Below the pieces are notes generated by a model. That model was not told the DNA's origin. It made no database searches and saw only the letters and a list, made by a program, of their open reading frames with translations. A program made the translations under genes and the position numbers. This document shows, in pieces, positions 1 through 9,369 of a DNA stretch of 64,000 nucleotides; the first letter of the stretch is position 1; every line of letters begins with the position of its first letter. Source of the stretch: Cynocephalus volans (taxonomy: Eukaryota > Chordata > Mammalia > Dermoptera > Cynocephalidae); NCBI RefSeq assembly GCF_027409185.1, contig NC_084467.1:17164501-17228500 (forward strand), read 5' to 3'.

Positions 1-186
1 AATGTTTTTTTTTTTTTGGAGGGAAAATGAGAAACAAATAAAAAGCGAAGATCATGGTATCCACAGTAGAAAAAGTAGTTAGAAAGAATCTGGAATCAAA
101 TCCTCCTCACCAGGGATGAAAGAACCCTAGATTCCAGTCAAGAGACCAAAGGGAGGCCCTCATGGAGAAAAACCTCAAGGTAGCAA

Positions 187-260
187 TGGGTGCTATAAAT
201 GTGGGAAACCTGGTCATTTAAAAAGAGATTGACCAAAATGGGAAAAGGAAGAACAGGTGA
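187..260 (+). pseudogene. Gag nucleocapsid zinc-knuckle remnant (broken)
   Basis: Translation around 187-250 gives a CCHC zinc-knuckle pattern (C-Y-K-C-G-K-P-G-H). The final cysteine position is now a TGA stop, followed by a basic stretch. This is the retroviral nucleocapsid signature, inactivated. It marks the gag end of the older provirus. Confidence 0.65.
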
Positions 261-429
261 AACCTCTCATGACATTTGACGAGGATTAGGGGGGTCAGGG
301 GTTCCCTTTGGTAAGGTCCCACTAGGAAGAACTCTTGATAACCTTAAGGGTGGAACCTAGAGAAGAAAAGGAAAAATTTTGACATGGGAAAAACCAAAGA
401 TCAATTTTTTTAAAAAATGCATACTGGCC

Positions 430-670
430 ATATCCTCTACTTTGTCTTCCCTCAGGTTAAAAGGGCTTTTTGTTCAGTCCCTGTCTCTTGAATTCACTGA
501 CCATCATTTCCATCCTGGTGACCTGGTGTTGACCAAGACCTGAGAGGAGGACAAACATCATCTGAGCTGGGAAGGTCCCTACCAGGTGCTGCTCATTACT
601 GAGACTGCTGTGGAAATTGCTGAAAAGAAGGATGGACTCACTATACCAGGGTCAAGGGACTAGAAACCTC
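430..670 (+). pseudogene. Integrase C-terminal (GPY/F) remnant
   Basis: The reading frame shows a short 'GDLVLTKT' block, a stop, then a 'GPYQVLL' block, matching the GPY/F module at the C-terminus of gammaretroviral integrases. The frame is interrupted by a stop at about 541 and cannot encode a working domain. It follows the gag remnant with almost no pol between, which documents the internal deletion. Confidence 0.6.
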
Positions 671-689
671 ACAAAAACCCAAAAAACAA

Positions 690-2050
690 CAACAACAAAA
701 GAAGATAGGTGGGAAATGTGTGGGCACCTGGGAGAGTCTTTAAGGGTAACTTTAAGAAAAGTCCGTTAAATTATGGATTGAGTCCAAACCTGATGGACTT
801 TAACATGTGTAAGCTTGGGGCAATCTTATAGGTGATTCATGTAGGAGATAATTACTATCAGGTCAACTAGGTTAATTATCAATGTAACAAAGACCTAAGT
901 GCCTCAAAACATTCAGTTTGATGCATGTCAGGTCCTCTCCTGTGGTAATTTGGAGAATCAGAGACAGACTCTGGAGATTGAAACAGGATTTGGGAATCTA
1001 AATGCTTGGGTAGAATGGGGTAAATTTTTTGTGCACGCATTGAACAAGAGCAATTGCTACACATACACTGCAGGACAGCCACAGGTGCAGGTAATTCCAT
1101 TTCCTCTTGGTTGGGATAGGGACCCAACAGGAATGCACTGTATGATGGCTCTGTACCAAAACAAGGATGCATGGGGACGTGAAACTTGCAGGAGTCTGTC
1201 GTAGCTTTACACTGCACTACAAAGGTCAGATCCAAGGGTGATCCCTTCCTTCTTGATTGGGGTGATGAGTCACACCTTTTGCCTCTCCAGGCAGGGCGAA
1301 AAGTTCAGTAAACCCATAGGAGATCAATTGACCTGTCTCTGGTGAGTCAATTTACAACTATTCCAAACTCCACATCTGCCGAGTGGATGTTTGGTGGTAC
1401 TGTGGAAGGAAAAAACCTGTGTAATCTGTGGCCACCCAAATGGATTGGAACTTGTGCTTAAGCCAATTGGCAATTCCATTCACCTTGGCATTTTATCCCA
1501 CAGCTGAACATAGTAGTGTCCATCCTCAAAAGTGGAGAGCATTAGAGGGGTCATTTGACTCAAATATATACATAGATTCAGTAGGAGTCCCGAGAGGGAG
1601 TTTATGTCATGCTAGAGGGGAAATGCTGCACCTTTAGTCCAAAGAATACTGCCCCAGATCTGACTATTACTAAAGCACTACAAGGGCTTCCAACATTGGC
1701 AAGTGAATTGGCTAAAAATTCAGGTATTATGTTCCGTTTACTGATTGGTTAGAAGGATGATTTGGGGGCCGGCCCATGGCTCACTTGGGAGAGTGTGGTG
1801 CTGACAACACCAAATCAAGGGTTAAGATCCCCTTACAGGTCATCTTCTTTAAAAAAAGAAGAAGATGGATTGGGAGATGGAAGGGGGTGGTAGCCCAGGT
1901 CCTAAATTCCCTTATAATTGCAGCTGGAGTTTTAACAGCAATAGGGTGCTGCATTATTCCATGTGTCAGAGGCCTGAAATAAAGGCTTATAGAAGCCGCA
2001 AATAATATGCAATTGCCCATTACCTAGGACCCAAATAAACTCATGTTGAT
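690..2050 (+). pseudogene. Retroviral env remnant with membrane anchor, broken
   Basis: Fragments of an envelope precursor are visible. There is a surface-subunit-like stretch (about 900-1200), a fragment ending near 1640, a Cys-Cys-Thr-Phe piece near 1620, a heptad-like stretch at about 1650-1750, and a hydrophobic anchor at about 1890-1975 followed by Cys-Cys and a basic tail. Several stops and frameshifts separate them, the subunit junction and most of the ectodomain are missing, and a SINE splits the C-terminal part at 1765-1860. It cannot make envelope protein. Confidence 0.6.
1765..1860 (+). mobile_element. tRNA-derived SINE (CYN-like), single unit, inserted in env remnant
   Basis: The unit begins with the GGGCCGGCCCATGGCTCACT-type head, carries the 'gctgacaacaccaa' anticodon-region signature and ends in an A-rich tail. 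It interrupts the envelope relic just before the membrane anchor. Flanks resemble each other imperfectly (agaaggatgatttggg versus agaagatggattggg), consistent with a decayed target duplication. Confidence 0.75.
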
Positions 2051-2139
2051 AAAAGCTAACTCAGACTATGATGAGGAAAGCCAACAAATGCCAGGACAAT
2101 TTGAAGATAGCCAAAATACAATGAAAATGGAATCAGTAG

Positions 2140-2165
2140 TTCTTAGAAAAGCAGAGAAGGGAATT
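2140..2165 (+). other. Probable polypurine tract before 3' LTR
   Basis: A purine-rich run (agaaaagcagagaaggga) sits just before a TGTAAG sequence that could be the LTR start at 2166. This is the expected order env - polypurine tract - U3. The exact boundary is uncertain because only one LTR is present. Confidence 0.45.
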
Positions 2166-2218
2166 TGTAAGAAAATAATCTAAGTGATTCATTTTCAGAA
2201 ATGTATCTAAGTGTGTTT

Positions 2219-2420
2219 TATTTTCTTTTATTTTTATTTTTTAAAACATGACTGGTAAAGGGATCTTAACCCTTGACTTGGTGTTGTCAACACCATGCTC
2301 TCCCAAGTAAGCAACCGGCCATCCCTAGTGAGCAACCAGCTATCCCTATATAGGGATCCAAACCTGTGGCCTTGGTGTTATCAGCACCACACTCTCCCAA
2401 GTGAGCCATGGGCTGAGCCA
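2219..2420 (-). mobile_element. Dimeric tRNA-derived SINE (CYN-like)
   Basis: A T-rich tail at the left, the 'gactggtaaagggatcttaa' unit end, two unit copies and a partial internal duplication of the 'ggccatccct' segment identify an antisense dimer. It lies inside the probable LTR of the older ERV. Confidence 0.8.
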
Positions 2421-2493
2421 TCTGAGAGTGTTTTAACTGATTCAGGTGCAGCCCAAAAGTTGTTTGACTGGTCCAGCCCGTTCCTGGAGGGTC

Positions 2494-2606
2494 ACTGAAC
2501 AGATAGAGCTCTCCTTGAAATGGTAATTAGTTATTAGCCCTTATTGTTTACTGAAACAGATAAAGTTCTCCTTGAGAGGGTAATGAGTTACTAGCCCTTT
2601 ATTGTT
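2494..2606 (+). repeat. 57-bp direct repeat, two copies, in LTR U3
   Basis: The block starting actgaacagatagagctc (2494) recurs as actgaaacagataaagttc (2550). Both copies run through 'ctccttgag/a..ggtaat.agtta.tagccc' to 'attgttta'. The period is 56-57 bp with a handful of differences. Tandem enhancer duplications are typical of gammaretroviral U3 regions. Confidence 0.7.
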
Positions 2607-3082
2607 TATTTCATTCCCTGGTGTTTCTCCTTTCACAGGGTTTCAGTGAGCCTTTTTTGTGGGCTTGTCCTCAGCACTCAGACAAATTTCTTACAAGGGG
2701 GTAATAAATCAGGGTAATTTTAGGCATCATTTGGGAAGATGGTGCATACCATAGTACTCTCAGCCAATGAGGAGGTCGGGGGAGGGACTTGCTCACTAGG
2801 GAATGAATTGCTTGCTACAGCCCTTTTCCGTGTGTCTTCCCTTCAGACACCCAAACCTTATAAGGCCATAAATGTCTGAGGGTTGACATTTTCTCTGTCT
2901 GCATATCTCATAAGTCTTTGTGTTTTGTTTTCCTGAGACTACTTTTGTGCTCAGTTAGCCATATCCATATTTGGGCTCAGTGAAGTGATGGTTACTGATC
3001 TACTCTTGCTCTATCCATCTGTTTAGTCCAATACCTTCTGTAGCTCTCTATCTGGACACATTACCATCACTTAGGAAATCTT

Positions 3083-3248
3083 TTTTTTTTTTTTTTTTTG
3101 ACTGGTAAGGGGATCGCAACCCTTGGCTCGGTGCCATCTGCACCACACTCAGCCAGTGAGTGCACCAGCCATCCTTATATAGGATCCAAACCCACAGCCT
3201 CGGCGCCAGCAGTGCCGCACTCTCCTGAGTGAGCCACGGGGCTGGCCC
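3083..3248 (-). mobile_element. Dimeric tRNA-derived SINE with perfect target duplication
   Basis: An antisense dimer with a long poly-T at its left end. Both flanks carry the identical 15-bp sequence cacttaggaaatctt (3068-3082 and 3249-3263), a clean target-site duplication that fixes the insertion borders. Confidence 0.9.
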
Positions 3249-3656
3249 CACTTAGGAAATCTTCTGATGACTAGTTCTTTTATTCTCCTAAAAATTATTT
3301 AGACAATATTTGTTTCCTTATTTTCCTCTATTTCTTTGTTTGCAAATAGCAGCTTATGATTGCTACTTCTTTCCCTCTATGGTATGAAATTCCTAGTCAT
3401 GTTATGCTTTGTCCCTTACCAGTTTCTACTTTTAGTACTCATCCCTTCAGTCTTAAATATTTTTAGTAAATCAATTTTCATTACTTGGCCATTTCAGCTG
3501 TGTCTGCCAGTGCTGCTATTATAAGTCTTAGAGGTCAAAATTCTTCACTAGTCACCCCAGGGACATTGATCTCATATTGCTTATTCCATGAATTGAAACC
3601 AGGTGTTTTACCACCAAATGGTGTCCTTCCCTGCAATTTTAGAAAAATATGTCCTG

Positions 3657-3699
3657 TGCTTGTGTGTGTGTGTCTGTGTGTGTGTGTGTGTGTGTGTTT
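3657..3699 (+). repeat. (TG)n microsatellite
   Basis: An alternating TG tract with single interruptions, immediately left of an antisense tRNA-type SINE monomer. Confidence 0.9.
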
Positions 3700-3786
3700 G
3701 GTGTCTTGCAGGTGCTGAGATCCAAACCCTTGATTTTGTTGTTACCAACTCCATGCTCTAATCAAGTGAGGTAACTGGCCAGCCAA
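3700..3786 (-). mobile_element. tRNA-Ile-like SINE monomer, degraded
   Basis: The antisense unit shows 'gatccaaaccc' (B-box region), 'ccatgctctaatcaa' and a 'taactggccagcc' end, the complement of an Ile-tRNA-like head. Several mismatches indicate an older copy. Confidence 0.65.
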
Positions 3787-4057
3787 GAAAAAAAAATTTT
3801 TAATCAAATCTTGTCATTAGGTGTTATGCTAAAGTCAAGAACAGTTTCTAATGTAGAGAAAACTATATAAGTCATAGTATTCACCAATCATTGGTGCTCT
3901 GTCATGTGAAGTGAATCTCTGACTTAGGTTGTGTTTCTTACTCTTGTTCTTTAACACTTTATACTTTAACACTTGCATCATTTTCTCCAAAAGTAAGCCA
4001 TTTATTTGTGTTTGCTCTTTTAATTCTGCTGCTTTGTGTTCTTGAGAGGTACATTGC

Positions 4058-4290
4058 TACCGTAATGATTAAATGTGTAGACTCTGGAACCAGAATGCTT
4101 GGGTTCAAATCCTGGCTCTACCACTTACTAGCTATGTGTAGTCCAAGTAATGTCTTTGGGGCTCAGGTTTGCTTCCTGTAAAATAGGGCTCACAATATTG
4201 CCTACCTCACAGTGTTGTTAGTAAGATTAAATTAGTTAATATATATGAAGTGCTTAAGACTGTTCACTGGCATACAGCAATATGTAGTTT
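4058..4290 (+). repeat. MIR SINE
   Basis: Shows the MIR order: 'gactctggaaccagaatgc', 'gggttcaaatcctggctc', 'taccacttactagc', a 'ctgtaaaatagggctcac' core and a terminal 'gtgcttaagact' region. Confidence 0.85.
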
Positions 4291-4389
4291 TTGGCTCTTA
4301 TTATTACAACCTTTTAGACCTCCCTCCTCCACCTTTGAGAAGCTGTGGTTCCATTATTTTTACCAGTGTTACAGAAGCAAGGGTGTAAG

Positions 4390-4545
4390 TCATTAGATAA
4401 GCAGTGTGTGTTCTATGGACCCAGCAACATAAGAATCACCTGGAAGCTCATTAGAGGTCTCAGGCTGTGTCCCACTACTACTGAATCAGAGTCTGTTTTA
4501 ACAAGATCCCCAGGTGATTTTTATGCATACTGAGATTTGAAGCAC
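4390..4545 (+). mobile_element. MER5A-like hAT-Charlie element
   Basis: Matches the family pattern 'agaatcacctgga', 'ctgaatcagagtct', 'aacaagatccccaggtga' and an 'agatttgaagcac' end. It is a short non-autonomous DNA transposon fossil. Confidence 0.75.
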
Positions 4546-4850
4546 CCTTTTCAGAACTGCTAGAGAGATGTCTTAAGGAATTTCACAAAATAATGTTGAG
4601 TGCTTCCTTTCATTTTTATTTTTTCCCCTACTAAAGTATAATTGTGTCTTTTGGGCATTTTATCAGACTTTATTGCAAGGATTATAATCTGAAAATGAAT
4701 CTGAAGTTACTTGGCTTTTAAAGGAATTGTAGTTTCTTGCCGATTGTATAGAATCACCTCATGTCTGTGGTCATTATCAGGAACTAATGTGTGGTTTAAA
4801 GGTATTAAAGTGCCATTGCCCACTTAGTAGTAAATAATCTTAAGTTCTAC

Positions 4851-5129
4851 TGAAATGACGAGTCGACACCAGTTGACGATCCACCAGAGAGAGCTCATTT
4901 ATTAGGCAGCACACACACATATATATAGGGCTTTAAGGGAAAGCTGATTGGTTTAAAATACAATTCCTATTTAGCATACCACATGGGGCTTGGGGGGGAG
5001 CTGATTGGCGTGCGATTAGCGCCGGGAAGGAGTATGCGGAAGAGAAGGGCAACCAGCGCCATGATAGGGTGCGGCCAGAAGGGCTTATGTGATCAGGGTG
5101 TGATCCCTTGGGGCATTTGGGTTCTTACA
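4851..5129 (-). repeat. 3' LTR of the class I provirus
   Basis: A 279-bp direct repeat of 11492-11773, with TG...CA ends when read on the minus strand. Seen on that strand it has two CCAAT boxes (complement of gctgattgg near 4938 and 4999), a TATATATA stretch near 4920 and an AATAAA signal at 4898-4903. Confidence 0.93.
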
Positions 5130-5142
5130 TTCCTCCCTTTTT
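5130..5142 (-). other. Polypurine tract of the class I provirus
   Basis: On the minus strand the run aaaaagggaggaa ends exactly at the 3' LTR start. This is the expected plus-strand DNA primer site. Confidence 0.8.
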
Positions 5143-5429
5143 CTTGTTTTCAGAAAGGGGACGTTGAAGTCATCGAGCTCCTTCCTGATGAACTGGGGCA
5201 TTGTGGGGGGGGCAAAGAGAGGAAGGTACATAAATACCTATTATGAAACCCCAAAGGAGGGTGGAGAAACAAGTAATTTCAAAAGGGGAGAAGTCCATAA
5301 ACATTCCTTGAAGCCACAAGTCGCACATGCACTTGTTCCATTGTTTGTAGTCGGAGACTGGAGGGGGCAACCAGGCGTCGGTGGCGAGGGCGTGTAGGAA
5401 TGCGTTTCCTCCGTAAGGTGGTACCTCTT

Positions 5430-6236
5430 CAGCATCGGCTGAGGTGCTCACGAGATGAGGCGGGGGGTTCATTGGTATCTAGGAGCTGGTAGTTTCTAAG
5501 TAAAAGCTGGTTAAAGGCCTGATTAGAAATTTTTCCCACTTGGGCTTGAAGAATGATGCAGGACAAGAAAAGGCAGGTTATGAGGAATAACAGCATTCTT
5601 CTCCAAGGAAGATGCAAGTACCTCCTTTTTCTGCAGTGAGGAGGTCTAGTGCTCTACGGTTTTGGAGGGTGACCTGAGCTAAAGAGGTGATTTGTCTCTG
5701 TAGAGAGGAAAGAGATTTGGCAGTGGAAGTTAGAGCCCCTTCAAGTTTAGTATTGATGTCTTTGACTGCCCATAAACTGTGCCCTAAGGCTCCTCCCGAC
5801 CGGCCGGCTCCGACAGCTGATGTTGGTAGGGAAATACCAACCATGATTGGGAGGAAGGCGGCCCCTTTTTGTTTTGAGGGTGGGTGAAGAAGATAGAACA
5901 GTTCTGAATTGGAGTACAGAGTGAGATGAGGGACGATGGTGACAAGAAGGCATGGGACAGTAAGATTAGACTGGATGGAGGTAGAGAGGGTTCCATTGCA
6001 CCAGAAGAAAGAGCCTGGTGGGGCGAAGGTGTGGTTATAGAGAGAAAGATGAGTGTTTCAGAAATGATCTGTTGCCAGGTGTAAATGGGTGACCCTGGGG
6101 AGCTAGCAGAGGGGCCTGAAAGCTCCGTGGGTGAAATGAAAAGAACAGGAGAAGGCCCAGGAGAAGGTTCATGTCTCTGGAATTGGGGGTAAGGCTGAGG
6201 TCCGGGATAGGCGGAGTTTGAAAGGGTCGGTAGCAT
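5430..6236 (-). pseudogene. Env remnant, mostly transmembrane subunit, broken
   Basis: The minus-strand frames contain a Ser/Pro-rich N-terminal stretch (about 5880-6236). Next is a transmembrane-subunit ectodomain piece ending in a C-X6-C-C motif (about 5590-5616), as in gammaretroviral TM subunits. A hydrophobic segment follows in another frame (about 5530-5600). A frameshift separates ectodomain from anchor. Only about 1.1 kb lies between integrase and the polypurine tract, so most of the receptor-binding surface subunit is missing. The reading frame is not functional. Confidence 0.65.
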
Positions 6237-6239
6237 GAG

Positions 6240-7938
6240 GGATACACTTAAAAGAATGGTGTGTTAAGTTCTTTTGCAGCTTGTTATTGGAGTTCTCGGT
6301 GGCCGAGGGCGGATCCTGAGTGTAAGGCTTCAGCCTGGAAATATGAATCCATGGTGTAACATGATTACGTGGTAGGACAAGTTTAGCAGCAGTTGGAGTG
6401 TAAAGGATGACAGGACATGGGCCTTCCCAGTTAGGGGTTAGAGGAGTTTTGGGTTCCGGGGAAGTGTAGCTGTGATCCCTGGGGGTAGGAGGGGCCTACC
6501 ATACATGACTTCAAAAGGGGAAAGATTGGAGGGCCTTTTTGGGAGAGCTCTGGTCTTGAGTAGAGCGAGAGGTAGAAGACGGACCCAGTCAAGATGTAAT
6601 TCCAGAGACAATTTAGTTAGTATGTCCTTTAAGGTTCTGTTGGTTCTCTCTGTCTTTCCAGATGCCTGAGGTCGTTTAGGGCCAGGAGAAAGAGAGTGAC
6701 TGGGAGAGTTTTTGTATTATCTGGGCAGTAAATTCAGGTCTATTGTCAGGTTGAATGGAAGTGGGCATCCCAAATCATGGGATGATTTGGGAAAGGAGAG
6801 TCTGGGCTACGGTGGAGGCCTTTTTATTGGATGTTGGTAATGCCTCTACCCATCCTGAAAAGGTATCAACAAACACCAAGAGGTATTTGAGGCACCGGAC
6901 AGAAGGCATGTACGTAAAATCGACTTGCCAGTCGGCCGCAGGTGTGAGACCTCTGGCCTGGTGGGAGGGGTACGGCCTGGGTTTGAGAGGGGTGTTAGGA
7001 TTGGTCCGCTGGCAGATTGTGCATGAGGAGGAAATTTTTTTCAAGAGGGCTTTGTCAGATGGGGTGATTGAGAAGAAGGCTTGTAAAAACTGGGATAAAG
7101 CTTGGGGGCTAGAGTGAAACAGGTCATGGTGCAAGCAAAAGAGAGAGGACTTATCATCATTAGGTGGTTGAGGCTGAGAGGGTGTCTGTGAACCTTGGGA
7201 GCCGTATGGAAGAATGAGAAGTTGGTTTTGTGTCTGTAGGTGCATTGCCGCAGTGCGTGCCGCGAGGTCAGCCTTACAATTCCCGCGAGTGATTGGGGAA
7301 TCGTCCCTCTGGTGGGATCTGCAATCAATGATTCCTAATTCACAAGGTAAATGGGATGCCTCAATTAATGTGGAGATTAAAGCTGAGTTGGTGATTGTGT
7401 TACCCTTGGTGTTAAGCAGACCGCATTCTTTCCATATGGCGGCATGAGAGAGAAGTATATGAAAGACATATTTGCAGTCAGTGTATAAGTTAAGAGTTCT
7501 TCCTTCAGCTAGAATGCAGGCTCGTGTGGCGGCGATAAGTTCGGCCTGCTGGTTGGTAGTACCCTTGGGTAAAGGTTGGGACTCTATAACTGAATCAAGA
7601 GAGACTATGGCATACCTTGTGTAATGAGTGTTTCCTTCCTTGAATGAGGATGCATCCGTGAACCATGTGAGATCAGCATGAGATAGGGGTCCCTCAGTGA
7701 TGGAAGAGCGGTAAGGTATAAAATTTTGAAGGCTTTCTACGCAGCTGTGGAAAGGGCTGTTGGGGTATTCTGGTATAGGCAGTAGGGTAGCCGGATTTAG
7801 GGGTGGGCAGGTAGTGAAGGATAGGGCAGGATTTTCCAGAAACGAGGATAGGAGGGTTAGGATTTTGGAAGGTGGGAGGGATTGGAGAGCCTTATAGGTA
7901 AGGAGGTCTTTGAGGTGATGTGGTGAGAGGTACGCCAA
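6240..7938 (-). pseudogene. RNase H and integrase region of pol, broken
   Basis: A long frame (7938 down to 6775) begins within the thumb/connection. It then shows an RNase H domain: an Asp in 'WFTDAS', a Glu in 'NQQAEL', an Asp in 'LYTDCKYV' and a 'GNCKADLAAR' end. Next comes the integrase zinc domain (His-His region, then 'CTICQR') and the catalytic core start ('WQVDFTY', then 'LLVFVDTFSGW'). A TGA at 6775-6777 ends the frame, and the core continues in the same frame beyond it. Further stops occur toward 6240. It is the longest pol fragment left. Confidence 0.85.
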
Positions 7939-8255
7939 ATGTTAATTTGGATGCCTCCTTATGCAGTAACTGCCCCGCTGCTAGGGCTCTTAGACAGGGT
8001 GCCCAGCCTCGTACAGTGGGGTCCAACTGTTTTGATAGGTATGCTACGGGTGCAAAGGAGGGGCCATAATTCTGTCCTAGGACGCCTAGAGCTTGTCCCG
8101 TATTTTCATGAACATAGAGGAAAAAAGGGTTTAGTTAGATCAGGGAGATGAAGTGCAGGGGCTGTTAGAAGGGCCTGCCGAAGCTTGAGAAAAGGGCACT
8201 GAGGTGAGGAGAGTAAAGGTTCTTCAGGAGGACCCTTACTCATGTTATAGAGAGG

Positions 8256-8960
8256 TCAGGCTAGCAAAGAGAAATTGGGGGTCCATGCTCTGAAATATCC
8301 GGCTAGACCCAGGAAAGATAGGATCTCTGTTTTGGTTTTGGGGATGGGCAGGTCAGTAAGAAACTGTTTTCTGTCCAGGGTGATTTCCTTCTTTCCCGGG
8401 GAGAGGAGAAAACCAAGGCAGGTTACAGATAGTAAGGAGATTTGGGCCTTGGTGGGGGACACTCGATATCCCCTACCCGCTAGGAAGTTAAGCAAATGGG
8501 CAATGTCAGCTTAGGATTGTTCCCATGAACGACTGCATAGAAGGAGATCGTCCACATAATGTAATAATGTGGACTCTGGATGGTTTAAGTGAAAAGATTT
8601 CAGGTCCTGTGCCAGGATCTGCCCGAAGATATGAGGGCTAGCCCAAAATCCCTGTGACAAGACCGTCCAAGTGAGTTGTTCAGAGTGACGGGAGTGGGCG
8701 TCAGTCCATGTGAAGGCAAAAATGTCCTGAGTATCGGTTTCCAGGGGTATGGAAAAGAAGGCATCCTTTAAGTCCAGAACCGAGAAATGAGTAGAGGTCG
8801 CTGGGACCTTGGAAAGAAGAGTGTATGGATTTGAAACAAGGCAGGTGAGTGGGAATGACAGCGGCGTTAACAAGGCGGAGATCTTGGACGAGACGAAAGG
8901 CGCCATTAGGTTTTTTACAACGAGTATGGGAATATTGAAAGGGGAGTGAGTGAGACGGAG
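8256..8960 (-). pseudogene. Reverse transcriptase remnant, broken
   Basis: Fragments contain the palm motifs 'VLDLKDAFFSIPL' and the catalytic Y-V-D-D (8547-8558), followed in another fragment by 'LGFLLSPG' and 'FLGLAGYFR' of the thumb/connection. A stop near 8511 and a frame change from protease inactivate it. The YVDD box with adjacent Leu-Leu is typical of gammaretroviral enzymes. Confidence 0.85.
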
Positions 8961-9039
8961 ATACCCCTTTTTTAATAGGTCCTGAATGATGGGGCTTAAC
9001 CCGAGGAGGGCTGTTGTGGTACAAATACATTTGGAAGGG

Positions 9040-9366
9040 TCTTTTAGTTTTCATGACTAGAAAGGAATGGGAGAAAACGGATTGAGTGCCTTGAAGGCAG
9101 CAGGTTAAAAGAGGGGTTTTGGGGGGAACGATTTGTTTACCTCCTACCCCGACTATAGGAGAGCTGCTGGAGGTGGTGGGGCCTTTATATTCCCTTAAGA
9201 CCGAAAAGGTGGCTCCAGTGTCCAGGAGGAAAGATATTGGGTGGCCGTCCACAACCATGGATACCCTGGGCTCCTGCTTTGTTATAGAAATCGTCGGGAA
9301 GGGCCCAAGGCTCCATCAGTCCTCCTCAGCGAGGCCCACCATAGGTGGAGTCCACGGTTTGGGGGA
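9040..9366 (-). pseudogene. Protease remnant downstream of gag amber codon, broken
   Basis: An aspartyl-protease signature 'FLLDTGATFSVL' lies at about 9200-9230. It is in the same frame as the gag end and is reached through the TAG at 9367-9369, but a TGA shortly after the amber codon and a later frame change break it. The flap/C-terminal half merges into the N-terminus of reverse transcriptase. Confidence 0.8.
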
Positions 9367-9369
9367 CTA
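9367..9369 (-). other. In-frame amber codon between gag and pol
   Basis: The plus-strand triplet cta is TAG on the provirus strand. The gag frame upstream (to 9969) and the protease frame downstream (from 9258) are in the same phase. This is the arrangement used for translational read-through in gammaretroviruses; here it is only a fossil because a TGA follows soon after. Confidence 0.7.

Larger units (their letters stand above)
1..2965 (+). mobile_element. Old degraded endogenous retrovirus, 3' portion, internally deleted
   Basis: This is a gammaretrovirus-like relic that enters from the left edge. In order it shows a gag nucleocapsid remnant, the integrase C-terminal region, an env remnant with a membrane anchor, a purine-rich tract and a probable 3' LTR. 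Protease, reverse transcriptase, RNase H and most of integrase are absent between about 300 and 430, so a large pol deletion has occurred. Stop codons and frameshifts break every reading frame. Two tRNA-type SINEs have landed in it, one in env and one in the LTR. It is on the opposite strand from the provirus at 4851-11773 and looks clearly older. The 5' limit is outside the window. Confidence 0.75.
2166..2965 (+). repeat. Probable 3' LTR of the older ERV, split by a SINE
   Basis: The stretch starts with TG after a purine tract. It contains a duplicated 57-bp enhancer-like block (2494-2606), a CCAAT motif (agccaatgagg, near 2760) and a TATA-like sequence (ccttataaggcc, near 2857). A reverse-oriented SINE at 2219-2420 interrupts it. 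The 3' limit is only approximate. Confidence 0.45.

Noticed and set aside
5784-6236. A 150-codon Ser/Pro-rich minus-strand frame as a separate gene
   Set aside because: Its position between integrase and the TM-subunit remnant makes it part of the degraded env region.
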